This document shows positions 52,996 to 60,747 of a stretch of DNA of 64,000 bases, piece by piece. Each line of letters opens with the position of its first letter. The first letter of the stretch is position 1. The stretch covers positions 1 to 64,000 of the forward strand of contig CAYGXU010000005.1 in assembly GCA_964353875.1 (NCBI GenBank), read 5' to 3'. A program made the position numbers and the translations under genes. The notes under the pieces were generated by a model that was not told the DNA's origin, made no database searches, and worked only from the letters and a program-made list of their open reading frames with translations. This DNA is from MGNI01 sp964353875. Lineage in GTDB: Bacteria > Chloroflexota > Anaerolineae > Anaerolineales > E44-bin32.

Positions 52996-55189
52996 CAAAC
53001 AGATGGAACTGATTGATCAACTCAATCCACAACAACGGGAAGCTGTAACCGCCCCGCCCGGCGCCATCTTGGTGCTCGCCGGTCCTGGCTCAGGGAAGAC
53101 GCGCGTCCTCGCTCACCGTATTGGCTACCTTGTTCTTCAGATGGGTGTGCGTCCCAGCCAGATCATGGCCGTCACCTTCACAAATAAGGCTGCGCGTGAG
53201 ATGCGCAGTCGTGTCGAGCATCTCCTGGGTGGGACGGCAGATGCCCCCTCGAACCTGACAGGGATCAACCTGGGGACCTTCCACGCTTTCGCGGCGCAGA
53301 TGATCCGCCGTGAAGCGAAACACTTGCCCATCACCAGGGATTTTGTGATCTTCGATGAAAATGATCAAACCAGCCTTTTCCGTCAGATATTCAAGGAAAT
53401 GAACATCGATCCCAAACAAATTCCTCCTGGTAAGGTGCAGTCGATCATTTCCAGCGCCAAGAATGAGTTGATCGAGCCAGCATTTTTCCGAGCTGGGAGT
53501 TATTTCCTGGAGATCGTTCAGAGGATTTTCGAACGTTATCAATCTCTCTTGCTGGCGAACAACGCCCTCGACTTTGATGACCTCTTGTTCTTCTCCGTAG
53601 GCTTACTCAGAGATCATGAGGATGTCAGGCAGGCATACCGGAATCGCTATCGGCATATCCTGGTGGATGAGTTCCAGGATACGAATACTGCCCAGTATTT
53701 ACTGCTGCAGTTGCTGGCGGGTGAGAAGCCGGATCTCTTCGTGGTGGGGGATCCGGATCAATCCATCTACCGTTGGCGCGGCGCCGATTATCGCAATGTG
53801 CACCGCTTTCAGGAGGACTACCCGCAAGCGAAGGTGTTTCTCCTGGAGCAAAACTATCGCTCGACCCAAAATATCCTTGATGTGGCCATGGGTGTCATCG
53901 ACCGGCATGCTGGGCGTCAACACAAGCAATTATTTACCCTGAGAGGGCCGGGTTCTAAGATTACCCTGCACGAGGCTTATGATGAGAGCGATGAGGCGAA
54001 CTTTGTTTTAAATACGATTGATTCCCTGGTAGATACGGGTGAAGCCGAATCCGGGGGTTGTGCGATCATGTATCGCACCAATGCCCAATCCCGCATCTTG
54101 GAAGAAGCCTTCCTGCGCGCCGGCCGGGCCTATCGATTGGTCGGGGCACAGCGTTTCTATGGCCGACGCGAAGTGAAAGATCTGATTGCTTATTTGCGAT
54201 TGATTCATAATCCGGATGACCAGGTCAGTTTCCTGCGAGTAATCAATACGCCACCAAGGGGATTAGGGGAGAAGACCGTAACTGCACTACTTCAAGCTGC
54301 AGAGCAGCATAGAATGACACCAGGAAAAATGTTGCTCGAATTTTTCAAAGAGGGCTCGCAACCAGATCAGTTGGCGCTGAGTTCACGAGCCATGATTTCC
54401 ATTTCCGGTTTTACCAGGATGTTTGCTCATTGGCGCGAAGCGCGATCCGAGATGGAATTGGAGGCGCTTATCGACCTTATCCTTCAAGACACGGGCTATC
54501 AGGCCTTTGTCGATGATGATACAGAAGAGGGAAAGGAGCGCTGGGCTAATGTGATGGAGTTACGCGCAGTGGCTCAAGAATTTTCTCAGATTGGCCTGAC
54601 CAACTTTCTCGAGCATGTCGCTCTGGTCTCAGACCAGGACACACTCACTGACTCTCAGAACGCGCCCACCTTGCTTACGCTTCATGCAGCTAAAGGTTTG
54701 GAGTTCCCGGTGGTTTTCATCATTGGCCTGGACGATGGGATCATCCCGCATCAACGCTCCTTCGATGATCCGGAGGCCATGGCGGAGGAGCGACGCCTGT
54801 TCTATGTTGGAATTACCCGAGCCATTAACCGACTCTATCTCTTAAGAACCTTCAGACGACGAATATCAGGATTAGCAGACATCGCCGAACCCTCCCGTTT
54901 TCTAGAAGACCTTCCAGCAGATCGATTGGAAGGGGAGTGGATTGGAAAAGGCACACGCGAACAGACAACGTTTCAACAACAAACAAGTTGGAGTTGGCGG
55001 ACATCCGTTACACAGGATGCGCCGCGTTTCCAGGCGGGTATGCGAGTGGTGCACCCCAGCTTCGGTGAAGGTATTGTGATGCAATCACGCATCGAACAGG
55101 ATGACGAAGAGGTCACCGTCGTTTTCGCATCGCACGGTATCAAACACCTCGCTGTCTCTATGTCAAAGCTTGAACCTTTAGAAGACTAG
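52985..55189 (+). CDS. pcrA: ATP-dependent DNA helicase PcrA/UvrD
   Basis: 734 residues, 3'-5' superfamily 1A helicase for repair and replication conflict. Q-motif LNPQQREAV, Walker A LAGPGSGKTRVL, VTFTNKAAREM, LVDEFQDTN, GDPDQSIYRWRGAD, QNYRSTQNIL, LTLHAAKGLEFPVVFIIG and FYVGITRA are all complete. The C-terminus has the PcrA/UvrD Tudor-like VVHPSFGEGIVM. ATG 52985 lies within the last codons of DUF711, a coupled pair. Confidence 0.97.
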   Translation: MPLSKQMELIDQLNPQQREAVTAPPGAILVLAGPGSGKTRVLAHRIGYLVLQMGVRPSQIMAVTFTNKAAREMRSRVEHLLGGTADAPSNLTGINLGTFHAFAAQMIRREAKHLPITRDFVIFDENDQTSLFRQIFKEMNIDPKQIPPGKVQSIISSAKNELIEPAFFRAGSYFLEIVQRIFERYQSLLLANNALDFDDLLFFSVGLLRDHEDVRQAYRNRYRHILVDEFQDTNTAQYLLLQLLAGEKPDLFVVGDPDQSIYRWRGADYRNVHRFQEDYPQAKVFLLEQNYRSTQNILDVAMGVIDRHAGRQHKQLFTLRGPGSKITLHEAYDESDEANFVLNTIDSLVDTGEAESGGCAIMYRTNAQSRILEEAFLRAGRAYRLVGAQRFYGRREVKDLIAYLRLIHNPDDQVSFLRVINTPPRGLGEKTVTALLQAAEQHRMTPGKMLLEFFKEGSQPDQLALSSRAMISISGFTRMFAHWREARSEMELEALIDLILQDTGYQAFVDDDTEEGKERWANVMELRAVAQEFSQIGLTNFLEHVALVSDQDTLTDSQNAPTLLTLHAAKGLEFPVVFIIGLDDGIIPHQRSFDDPEAMAEERRLFYVGITRAINRLYLLRTFRRRISGLADIAEPSRFLEDLPADRLEGEWIGKGTREQTTFQQQTSWSWRTSVTQDAPRFQAGMRVVHPSFGEGIVMQSRIEQDDEEVTVVFASHGIKHLAVSMSKLEPLED

Positions 55190-55266
55190 GATTTGTACTT
55201 CAAGGCAATGGAAGCAGCTAATCGAGCCATGATTTTCATTTTTTCCCTTTCCAGGTGAAAATATGC

Positions 55267-55288
55267 TCTCCTACATGAGCATAGGAGA
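55267..55288 (+). promoter_or_regulatory. Hairpin in the galE leader
   Basis: TCTCCTA CATGAGCA TAGGAGA is a 7-bp perfect stem. An overlapping alternative stem ATGCTC/GAGCAT cannot form at the same time. It lies about 30 nt before the galE start. Confidence 0.35.
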
Positions 55289-55318
55289 ACATCCAATCGA
55301 AGAAGAGGTTTGCTTCAG

Positions 55319-56296
55319 ATGAACATCTTTCTCACTGGCGGTGCAGGATATATTGGCTCTGTGGCGGTACGAATGCTGCTCGAAGCAGGCCATCATGTGA
55401 CAGTCTTTGACTCGCTGGTCAGTAGCTATCGAGCCGCGGTCCCTGAGGGAGCGAAATTCATCCAAGCTGATTTGGCTGACAAACAGCAATTGGTGCAGTC
55501 GCTAAGAGAAGAACGCTACGATGCCGTGATGCATTTTGCCGCCTTCATCGAGGCTGCTGAAAGTATGCAAAAACCAGGCAAGTATTTTTGGAATAATGTA
55601 GCCCTCTCGATCGGGCTGATCGAGGCCTGTCTGCAAGCCGGGGTAGGTCGGTTTGTGCTTTCCTCGACAGCGGCGGTCTACGCCTCAAATGAGAAGGCGC
55701 TCACCGAGATGGAACCTCTGGAGCCGGCGAATGCCTATGGCCAAACGAAGTTGATGATCGAACAGACCCTGGAATGGTATCGCAGAATTCATGGCCTGCG
55801 CTATGCAGCCTTGCGCTATTTCAATGCGGCCGGTGCTCTGCCCGATTGCGGTGAGAATCATCAGCCGGAAAGCCATCTCGTCCCGCTCGTCCTTCAAGTG
55901 GCTCTTGGGATTCGCACCGAGGTGAAAATCTATGGGATCGACTATCCTACTCCGGATGGCACATGCATTCGGGATTATGTCCATGTCACCGATTTGATCG
56001 GCGCGCACCTCCTGGCGCTGGAGGCTTTAGACGAACGAGATCGGCTTGTGTACAACCTCGGGACTGGGACGGGTTATTCCGTCCGCCAGGTGATTGATGT
56101 CGCCCGGCAGGTCACTGCTCATCCGATTCCTGCCGTAGAGTCGCCCCGCCGACCCGGCGATGCGCCTCGCCTGGTGGCCTGCTCGCAAAAGATCCTCGAT
56201 GAGCTTGGATGGCAACCCCAACACTCGGACCTGAGAGAAATTATCTCCAGCGCCTGGGATTGGCATCGAACGCATCCGCACGGATATGAAAGGTGA
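55319..56296 (+). CDS. galE: UDP-glucose 4-epimerase
   Basis: 325 residues. NIFLTGGAGYIGSV is the NAD-binding GxxGxxG, VMHFAAFIEAAESM and SSTAAVYAS, then catalytic YGQTK (YxxxK), and LRYFNAAGALPD. CIRDYVHVTDLIGAH and GTGTGYSVRQVID close the fold. It interconverts UDP-glucose and UDP-galactose. ATG 55319 has GAGG upstream, a TTG at 55310 is an alternative. It is monocistronic, with an inverted repeat downstream. Confidence 0.95.
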   Translation: MNIFLTGGAGYIGSVAVRMLLEAGHHVTVFDSLVSSYRAAVPEGAKFIQADLADKQQLVQSLREERYDAVMHFAAFIEAAESMQKPGKYFWNNVALSIGLIEACLQAGVGRFVLSSTAAVYASNEKALTEMEPLEPANAYGQTKLMIEQTLEWYRRIHGLRYAALRYFNAAGALPDCGENHQPESHLVPLVLQVALGIRTEVKIYGIDYPTPDGTCIRDYVHVTDLIGAHLLALEALDERDRLVYNLGTGTGYSVRQVIDVARQVTAHPIPAVESPRRPGDAPRLVACSQKILDELGWQPQHSDLREIISSAWDWHRTHPHGYER

Positions 56297-56341
56297 ACTA
56301 CTGTTTCGAATCCCCTGATTATTAACACGCACAATCTGAAG

Positions 56342-56405
56342 GGGCGAAACATTCGCGCTTGATTCTTCTAAAAAGGTTAAAAGCTTCTTAGCGAATGCTT
56401 CGCCC
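56342..56405. repeat. 15-bp inverted repeat downstream of galE
   Basis: GGGCGAAACATTCGC (56342-56356) and GCGAATGCTTCGCCC (56391-56405) pair with one mismatch around 34 nt. It is of the GGGCGAAxCATTCG family of intergenic palindromes and may act as terminator. Confidence 0.6.
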
Positions 56406-56505
56406 TCACTCTTTGGTATGTTCATGAAAAGCCCTCCCGATCTTCACATTTTCTTCGCATAATCTTGTTATCCTCCTACATGAATGAAGGATTTCAGGAG
56501 GTAGC

Positions 56506-57144
56506 ATGAATAGCAACAATGGTCTGTCCAAACATACTCGTATCAACTGGCTGATTAATGCCGGTGTCTTTATAAGTGGCGTAGTCACCGCCTTGTCAGG
56601 GATCTACTTCCTCTTCTTACCCTCGGGTGGGTATCAGGGAGGACGAAATGCGGCATACGGCGTGACGTTTTTGTTTGACAGGTCCACCTGGGATGATCTC
56701 CATACCTGGAGTGGCGTAATCATGGTGATCATGATTGCACTGCATGTGGCCATCCATTGGGAATGGATCAAGATGACGGCCAAGCGCGTCCTAAACAATT
56801 TCAAATCCAATGGCATACATATGTCCGCAGGCCCGCGTCGCAATTTGGTCTTGAATAGTCTGATCGCACTTAGTTTCGTCCCCTCGGCGATCTCTGGGAT
56901 CTATTTTCTCTTCATTGTGAAGGGCGGCTTTCAGGGTGGCAGGAATCTGCTTTGGGATCCGGATTTCCTTTGGAGTCGTACGACCTGGGATCTGATCCAT
57001 ACATGGGCAGGTGTGATCATGATTGTGCTGGCTGTGCTTCATTTCGTCATCCATTGGGGCTGGGTCAAGAAAGTCACGAGGCGCTTCTTTCAGTTCCAAG
57101 AGAGTGGATCGGCATCCCAGCCAGCATTCGAAATAAAGTCATGA
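56506..57144 (+). CDS. Duplicated DUF4405 cytochrome-b-like membrane protein
   Basis: 212 residues, two tandem copies of one unit (about 14-95 and 110-192). Each copy has a helix ending SGIYFLF, a loop GGxQGGRN, then TWDxLHTWxGVIM and a helix with LHVAIHWEW or LHFVIHWGW. The paired His residues in each copy (LHTW and LH..IHW) fit haem or quinone-type ligation, as in DUF4405 proteins. The partner is unknown, the DUF5666 protein follows 44 bp later. GGAGG lies before the ATG at 56506. Confidence 0.85.
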   Translation: MNSNNGLSKHTRINWLINAGVFISGVVTALSGIYFLFLPSGGYQGGRNAAYGVTFLFDRSTWDDLHTWSGVIMVIMIALHVAIHWEWIKMTAKRVLNNFKSNGIHMSAGPRRNLVLNSLIALSFVPSAISGIYFLFIVKGGFQGGRNLLWDPDFLWSRTTWDLIHTWAGVIMIVLAVLHFVIHWGWVKKVTRRFFQFQESGSASQPAFEIKS

Positions 57145-57188
57145 TGGATGATAGAAAAGAAATTGAAAAAGATTGAGGAGTAACGGAG

Positions 57189-57806
57189 ATGGTTAAGAAA
57201 ATAGTAGCAGGGTTTTTATTCGCAGTTTTCGCAGGCGCGTTGGTCACCGGCGCGGTGATCCGCACTCAGGATCGGGTGGATAGCCAGGAACGAGTGGAAC
57301 GTAGCGCTCTAGATGGAGCCCCGGTTAGTGGGCAGGGTCAGCGCGGGCAAGGAAATGGGCGCGGCGAATCCGACCAGGTTGGTAGTGGACAAGGCAAGGG
57401 TGCTCATGGTACTGGCGGGCAAGGGAAAGGTTCTCAGGGAGCTGGCGGGAGTGGATCAGAAACTCGCCGAGGTGCTCAAAAAGGTGTTTCGGAATCACAG
57501 GGGAATCTTGGTGAAGCGATTGAGTGGGAAACCCTAGCGGGTGTGGTTGTTCGTGTTTCTGAAGATGAGCTTGTTATCGAATTGGATCAGGGAGCGCCTC
57601 TCGTAATCGAAGGCCGAAGCTGGTCCTTCGCCCTTGAGCAAGGCTTCACTGTTGAAAAAGGGGACGCACTCAACATCGGGGGTTTTTACGAAGATGGGGA
57701 GTTAAAAGTAGGCCACATCGAGGATCTCACCAATGGTCAATCGATTGCCATCCGTAGCGAGACCGGGCGTCCTAATTGGGCCGGTGGTGGAAGAGGCGGG
57801 CAATAA
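57189..57806 (+). CDS. Secreted DUF5666-type protein with Gly/Gln-rich spacer
   Basis: 205 residues. The signal or anchor helix (about 5-25) is followed by a low-complexity region rich in G, Q, S, K and R (about 40-110, GQGKG and GQRGQGN motifs). A C-terminal domain (about 112-190) has GVVVRVSEDELVIELDQGAPLVIEGRSW and VEKGDALNIGGFYEDGELKV, a DUF5666-like beta-barrel. It lies just after the DUF4405 gene and is probably in the same operon. Its function is unknown. Confidence 0.8.
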   Translation: MVKKIVAGFLFAVFAGALVTGAVIRTQDRVDSQERVERSALDGAPVSGQGQRGQGNGRGESDQVGSGQGKGAHGTGGQGKGSQGAGGSGSETRRGAQKGVSESQGNLGEAIEWETLAGVVVRVSEDELVIELDQGAPLVIEGRSWSFALEQGFTVEKGDALNIGGFYEDGELKVGHIEDLTNGQSIAIRSETGRPNWAGGGRGGQ

Positions 57807-58321
57807 TTAGATGGATCGCATCTAGAAAGGCGCATATCGAAAACCGTGTGCGCTTCAAAGGTCATCTCACCGATAGCGGGATTGGGCGAGGNNNNNNNNN
57901 NNNNNNNNNNNNNNNNNNNNNNNNNNNNNNNNNNNNNNNNNNNNNNNNNNNNNNNNNNNNNNNNNNNNNNNNNNNNNNNNNNNNNNNNNNNCTCAGGCCC
58001 ACGCTGGTTTCGACAGGCTCAACCGGCGTGGGAGGGAAGGCTCAACCAGCGTGGGAGGGATATGCGGATTTCCCCAACTGCAAATAAGAAAGATGACTGC
58101 GAGAATCAAATCATTGTTCTCTTGGAGCAGAGACAGAAGTGATGTATTGTAATGAAGTCTATACACAAAGAAATTGGAGATGGTCTTACTCAAGAGGAAT
58201 AAAAAGACGAAAAGAAGAGCTGTTCTTGCTTGAAAGATAACGATTCCAGGCTTGAGAATATGCTAGCCATCACGATCGGGATATTGATAACACTTCAATC
58301 GCAGCCAGGAGGCAGAGCAAT
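57807..58321. other. Intergenic region with gap and short repeats
   Basis: Holds a 100-N gap (57892-57991), whose two sides do not overlap. After it GGCTCAACCGGCGTGGGAGGGA is followed at once by a near copy (GGCTCAACCAGCGTGGGAGGGA). The inverted CCCACGCTGGTT lies just upstream. Such GTTTCGACAGGCTCAACC elements are common intergenic repeats. No gene was found. Confidence 0.6.
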
Positions 58322-59290
58322 ATGACAAGAACAAGCAAAATCATTTCCCTGGAAGAGGCAGTGGCAGAGTTTGTCCATGATGAGACGCACCTCTCATTTG
58401 GTGGTTTCACCATGCAGCGCCATCCGATGGCCTTCATCCGTGAGATGATCCGCCAAGGAAAGCGGGATTTGGTCATCTACGGCCACTCTCCCGGCATCGA
58501 CGCCGATATCCTCATCGGAGCGGGAGCAGTCAAGCGGGTGGAAGTCGCCTACATTGGCGATGAGCTCTTCGTCAGCCCAAGCCGCAATTTTCGTCGTGCG
58601 GTGGAGGAGGGTAGCATCCAATGGGAGGACTACAGCAACTTCAGTGCCACACTCAGGATTGTGGCGGGTGCTTTGGGCATCCCTTTCATCCCCACCCGAA
58701 CGATACTGGGTTCGGATATGATCTCAAAGGCCGGTTTTAGCAGCGAAGACCGTCAACAAGACCCCAAAGCGGCCAAGGAAAAACTGGTCGTCATGGATTG
58801 CCCCTTCACAGGGGATAAGGTCGTGCTCTTGCCAGCCGTGAATCCAGATGTCGCCATCATCCATGCCCAGATGGTGGGTGAGGAGGGGACGGTCCGCCTG
58901 TTGGGGCAGGCCTATGCCGATGAATTTATGGCTCGGGCAGCCAGCAAGGTGGTCGTGACTGCGGAGGAGATCGTCTCCGAAGCCTTTATTCGTCGTTCCC
59001 CTGAACAGAACGCCATCCCCTTCTTCCGGGTGAATGCCATTGTGCATGTACCCTATGGAGCGCATCCCACCGCCTGCCATGGACGCTATGATTATGATCC
59101 CCAGCACTATGCGGTTTACGTGGGAGCCGCAAAGGCAAGTTCTGAGTCGTTTAACCAGTACCTCGACCAATATGTTTATGGTGTGCGCGATCATTGGGAG
59201 TACTTGGAGAGGGTGGGGGGTACGAAGCGCCTTTCTGAATTAGCGGCCGATCCGGAATTAGGATATCGTCCATCGGTGGCGAGGAGGTGA
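58322..59290 (+). CDS. CoA-transferase subunit A (glutaconate CoA-transferase type)
   Basis: 322 residues, class I CoA-transferase alpha subunit. ISLEEAVAEFVHDETHLSFGGFTMQRHP then DLVIYGHSPGIDADILIGAGAVKRVE is the A-subunit core with the GGF oxyanion-type loop. DVAIIHAQMVGEEGTVRLLG follows. It transfers CoA between acyl groups together with the B subunit encoded 4 nt downstream. The substrate cannot be assigned by sequence. Confidence 0.9.
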   Translation: MTRTSKIISLEEAVAEFVHDETHLSFGGFTMQRHPMAFIREMIRQGKRDLVIYGHSPGIDADILIGAGAVKRVEVAYIGDELFVSPSRNFRRAVEEGSIQWEDYSNFSATLRIVAGALGIPFIPTRTILGSDMISKAGFSSEDRQQDPKAAKEKLVVMDCPFTGDKVVLLPAVNPDVAIIHAQMVGEEGTVRLLGQAYADEFMARAASKVVVTAEEIVSEAFIRRSPEQNAIPFFRVNAIVHVPYGAHPTACHGRYDYDPQHYAVYVGAAKASSESFNQYLDQYVYGVRDHWEYLERVGGTKRLSELAADPELGYRPSVARR

Positions 59291-59294
59291 GATA

Positions 59295-60074
59295 ATGATT
59301 AAGAACTATGCCAGGGATTACACGACCGCCGAGTTGATGGTCGTACGCGCCTCACGCGAGATCCAGGACAATGAAATTGTCTTTGTCGGCACGGGTCTGC
59401 CTATGATTGCCTCGATGCTGGCAAAATATACACATGCCCCGCATAGTGTGATTATCTTCGAGGCTGGCACAGTCGATAGCGCCCTCCTGCATCTACCCGC
59501 TAGCGTGGGAGATTCGCGTTGCGTCTATGGAGCCTCCACCTGTCGCGGCTTGTTCGACATCTTCGCCACCGTATTGCAGAGGGGATTCGTTGACGTTGGA
59601 TTCCTGGGAGGCGCACAGGTGGACCGCTATGGCAATTTGAATTCGACCGTGATCGGTGACTACCATCACCCGAAAGTCCGTTTTCCGGGCAGCGGGGGTG
59701 CGGGCGATATCGCCTGCCTGTCGAAACGGACGGTGATCATTATGCGCCACGAAAAACGACGTTTTCCGCAGCAGGTTGATTATCTCACCAGCCCAGGTTG
59801 GGTGAACGGTGCCAATGGCCGAAGCGAGGCAGGGTTGATCCGCGGTGGACCCGTCTCGGTGATCTCTGACATGGCGGTGTTGCGATTCAAAGATGAAACA
59901 AAGGAGATGTTTTTGGTCTCTCACCATCCGAGTGTCTCCATTGAAAAGATTCTGGAGAATACTGGTTTCGCCCTCGACATTGCCGGTGCGACTGAGACGG
60001 AGCCACCCACCGAAGAGGAAATCGACTTGCTGAGGAACACCATCGATGCCGAAGGGTTATTCCTGAGGAGGTAG
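59295..60074 (+). CDS. CoA-transferase subunit B (glutaconate CoA-transferase type)
   Basis: 259 residues. MVVRASREIQDNEIVFVGTGLPMIASMLAKYTH, then FEAGTVDS whose Glu is in the position of the catalytic residue in GctB (EAG here, ESG in many relatives). GGAQVDRYGNLNSTVIGDYHHPKVRFPGSGGAGDIA is the conserved B-subunit block. It begins 4 nt after the A subunit and a strong terminator follows. Partner and substrate as for the A subunit. Confidence 0.92.
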   Translation: MIKNYARDYTTAELMVVRASREIQDNEIVFVGTGLPMIASMLAKYTHAPHSVIIFEAGTVDSALLHLPASVGDSRCVYGASTCRGLFDIFATVLQRGFVDVGFLGGAQVDRYGNLNSTVIGDYHHPKVRFPGSGGAGDIACLSKRTVIIMRHEKRRFPQQVDYLTSPGWVNGANGRSEAGLIRGGPVSVISDMAVLRFKDETKEMFLVSHHPSVSIEKILENTGFALDIAGATETEPPTEEEIDLLRNTIDAEGLFLRR

Positions 60075-60156
60075 TCGCGTTCTAAGGCTGTAAAAATCGA
60101 GGTGCGGAAAAAGAGAGAGGGATTCCTGTCCCTTGAACCTCTCATGAGCTTCAAAC

Positions 60157-60189
60157 AAACCTCGCAGGTCTCAAAGACCTGTGAGGTTT
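60157..60189 (+). terminator. Intrinsic terminator after the CoA-transferase genes
   Basis: AAACCTCGCAGGTCT (60157-60171), a CAA loop, and AGACCTGTGAGGTTT (60175-60189). A 15-bp stem with one G-U pair followed by TAATTT. Confidence 0.85.
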
Positions 60190-60380
60190 TAATTTAATCT
60201 CATCCTGGTTGGCGGCGCGTGGAAGCCCAGCCAGCAGGGACGCGCATAGAGGAGCCGCTTGCTGAGATGCGGGATGAATGCTTCAAATGGGTTTCGTTAG
60301 CGTTACAGAGAATGAATCGGCTGTAAGGAAGGTGTAAGCCTGGGCGTCGATGCAGAAAGTGCCAGGCAAGGTCAATGTCT

Positions 60381-60386
60381 TATACT
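60381..60386 (+). promoter_or_regulatory. Possible -10 box upstream of the riboswitch
   Basis: TATACT, with transcription expected from about 60393. The -35 region is weak. Confidence 0.35.
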
Positions 60387-60395
60387 GTAATCGTC

Positions 60396-60441
60396 GAGTG
60401 GCTCCAGAGGTTAAACGTCATAAGGGAATGGGGAGCCACTC
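60396..60441 (+). terminator. Hairpin with T-rich tail upstream of the riboswitch
   Basis: GAGTGGCTCC (60396-60405) and GGAGCCACTC (60432-60441) make a perfect 10-bp stem around 26 nt, followed by CAATTATTTT. It sits just after the possible start and could be a terminator of a very short RNA or an attenuator. Confidence 0.55.
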
Positions 60442-60603
60442 CAATTATTTTAAAACGAGGCTAATCATCAAGAGAAAAATAGTAAAGGATGGAGGTGGAG
60501 TACTGGAAAAATATTCATCATAACTCTTGCAAAAGAGTGGAGATGGAAGTGAGAGGGTCACTCCGAGAGAAAAGAAGGAGGACCTTTGCCAGAAGAGAAA
60601 TCC

Positions 60604-60690
60604 TCGGCGCAGAAAAGGCAAACCTGTCGAAAGGCAGGGACGCAAAGCTACGGGTCTAAACGGATAGACATCCGCAGGATCGCCGGGCCG
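60604..60690 (+). ncRNA. Cyclic-di-GMP-I (GEMM-I) riboswitch
   Basis: Class I aptamer. CGGCG (60605-60609) pairs with CGCCG (60681-60685) as P1. Then GGCAAACCTGTC GAAA GGCAGG makes P1b with its GNRA tetraloop. GGGACGCAAAGC is the conserved joint containing the ligand-contacting bases. GGGTCTAAACGG leads into the P3 arm ending ATCCGCAGG. All signature segments are in the right order and spacing. It is followed by a CGTTG AAAA CAACG hairpin (60701-60714) and GAGGA 8 nt before the ATG of the S8 protease. The mode of control (termination or translation) is not clear, as no U-tract follows. Confidence 0.93.
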
Positions 60691-60747
60691 CCGGGAAGAT
60701 CGTTGAAAACAACGGTTCGACAATAAATAGAAGCGAGGATTAGTGAA

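Noticed and set aside
57992..58066. Mobile element at the gap near 58 kb
   Set aside because: Only short direct and inverted copies of GGCTCAACCxGCGTGGGAGGGA are visible. There is no transposase and no terminal repeat pair.
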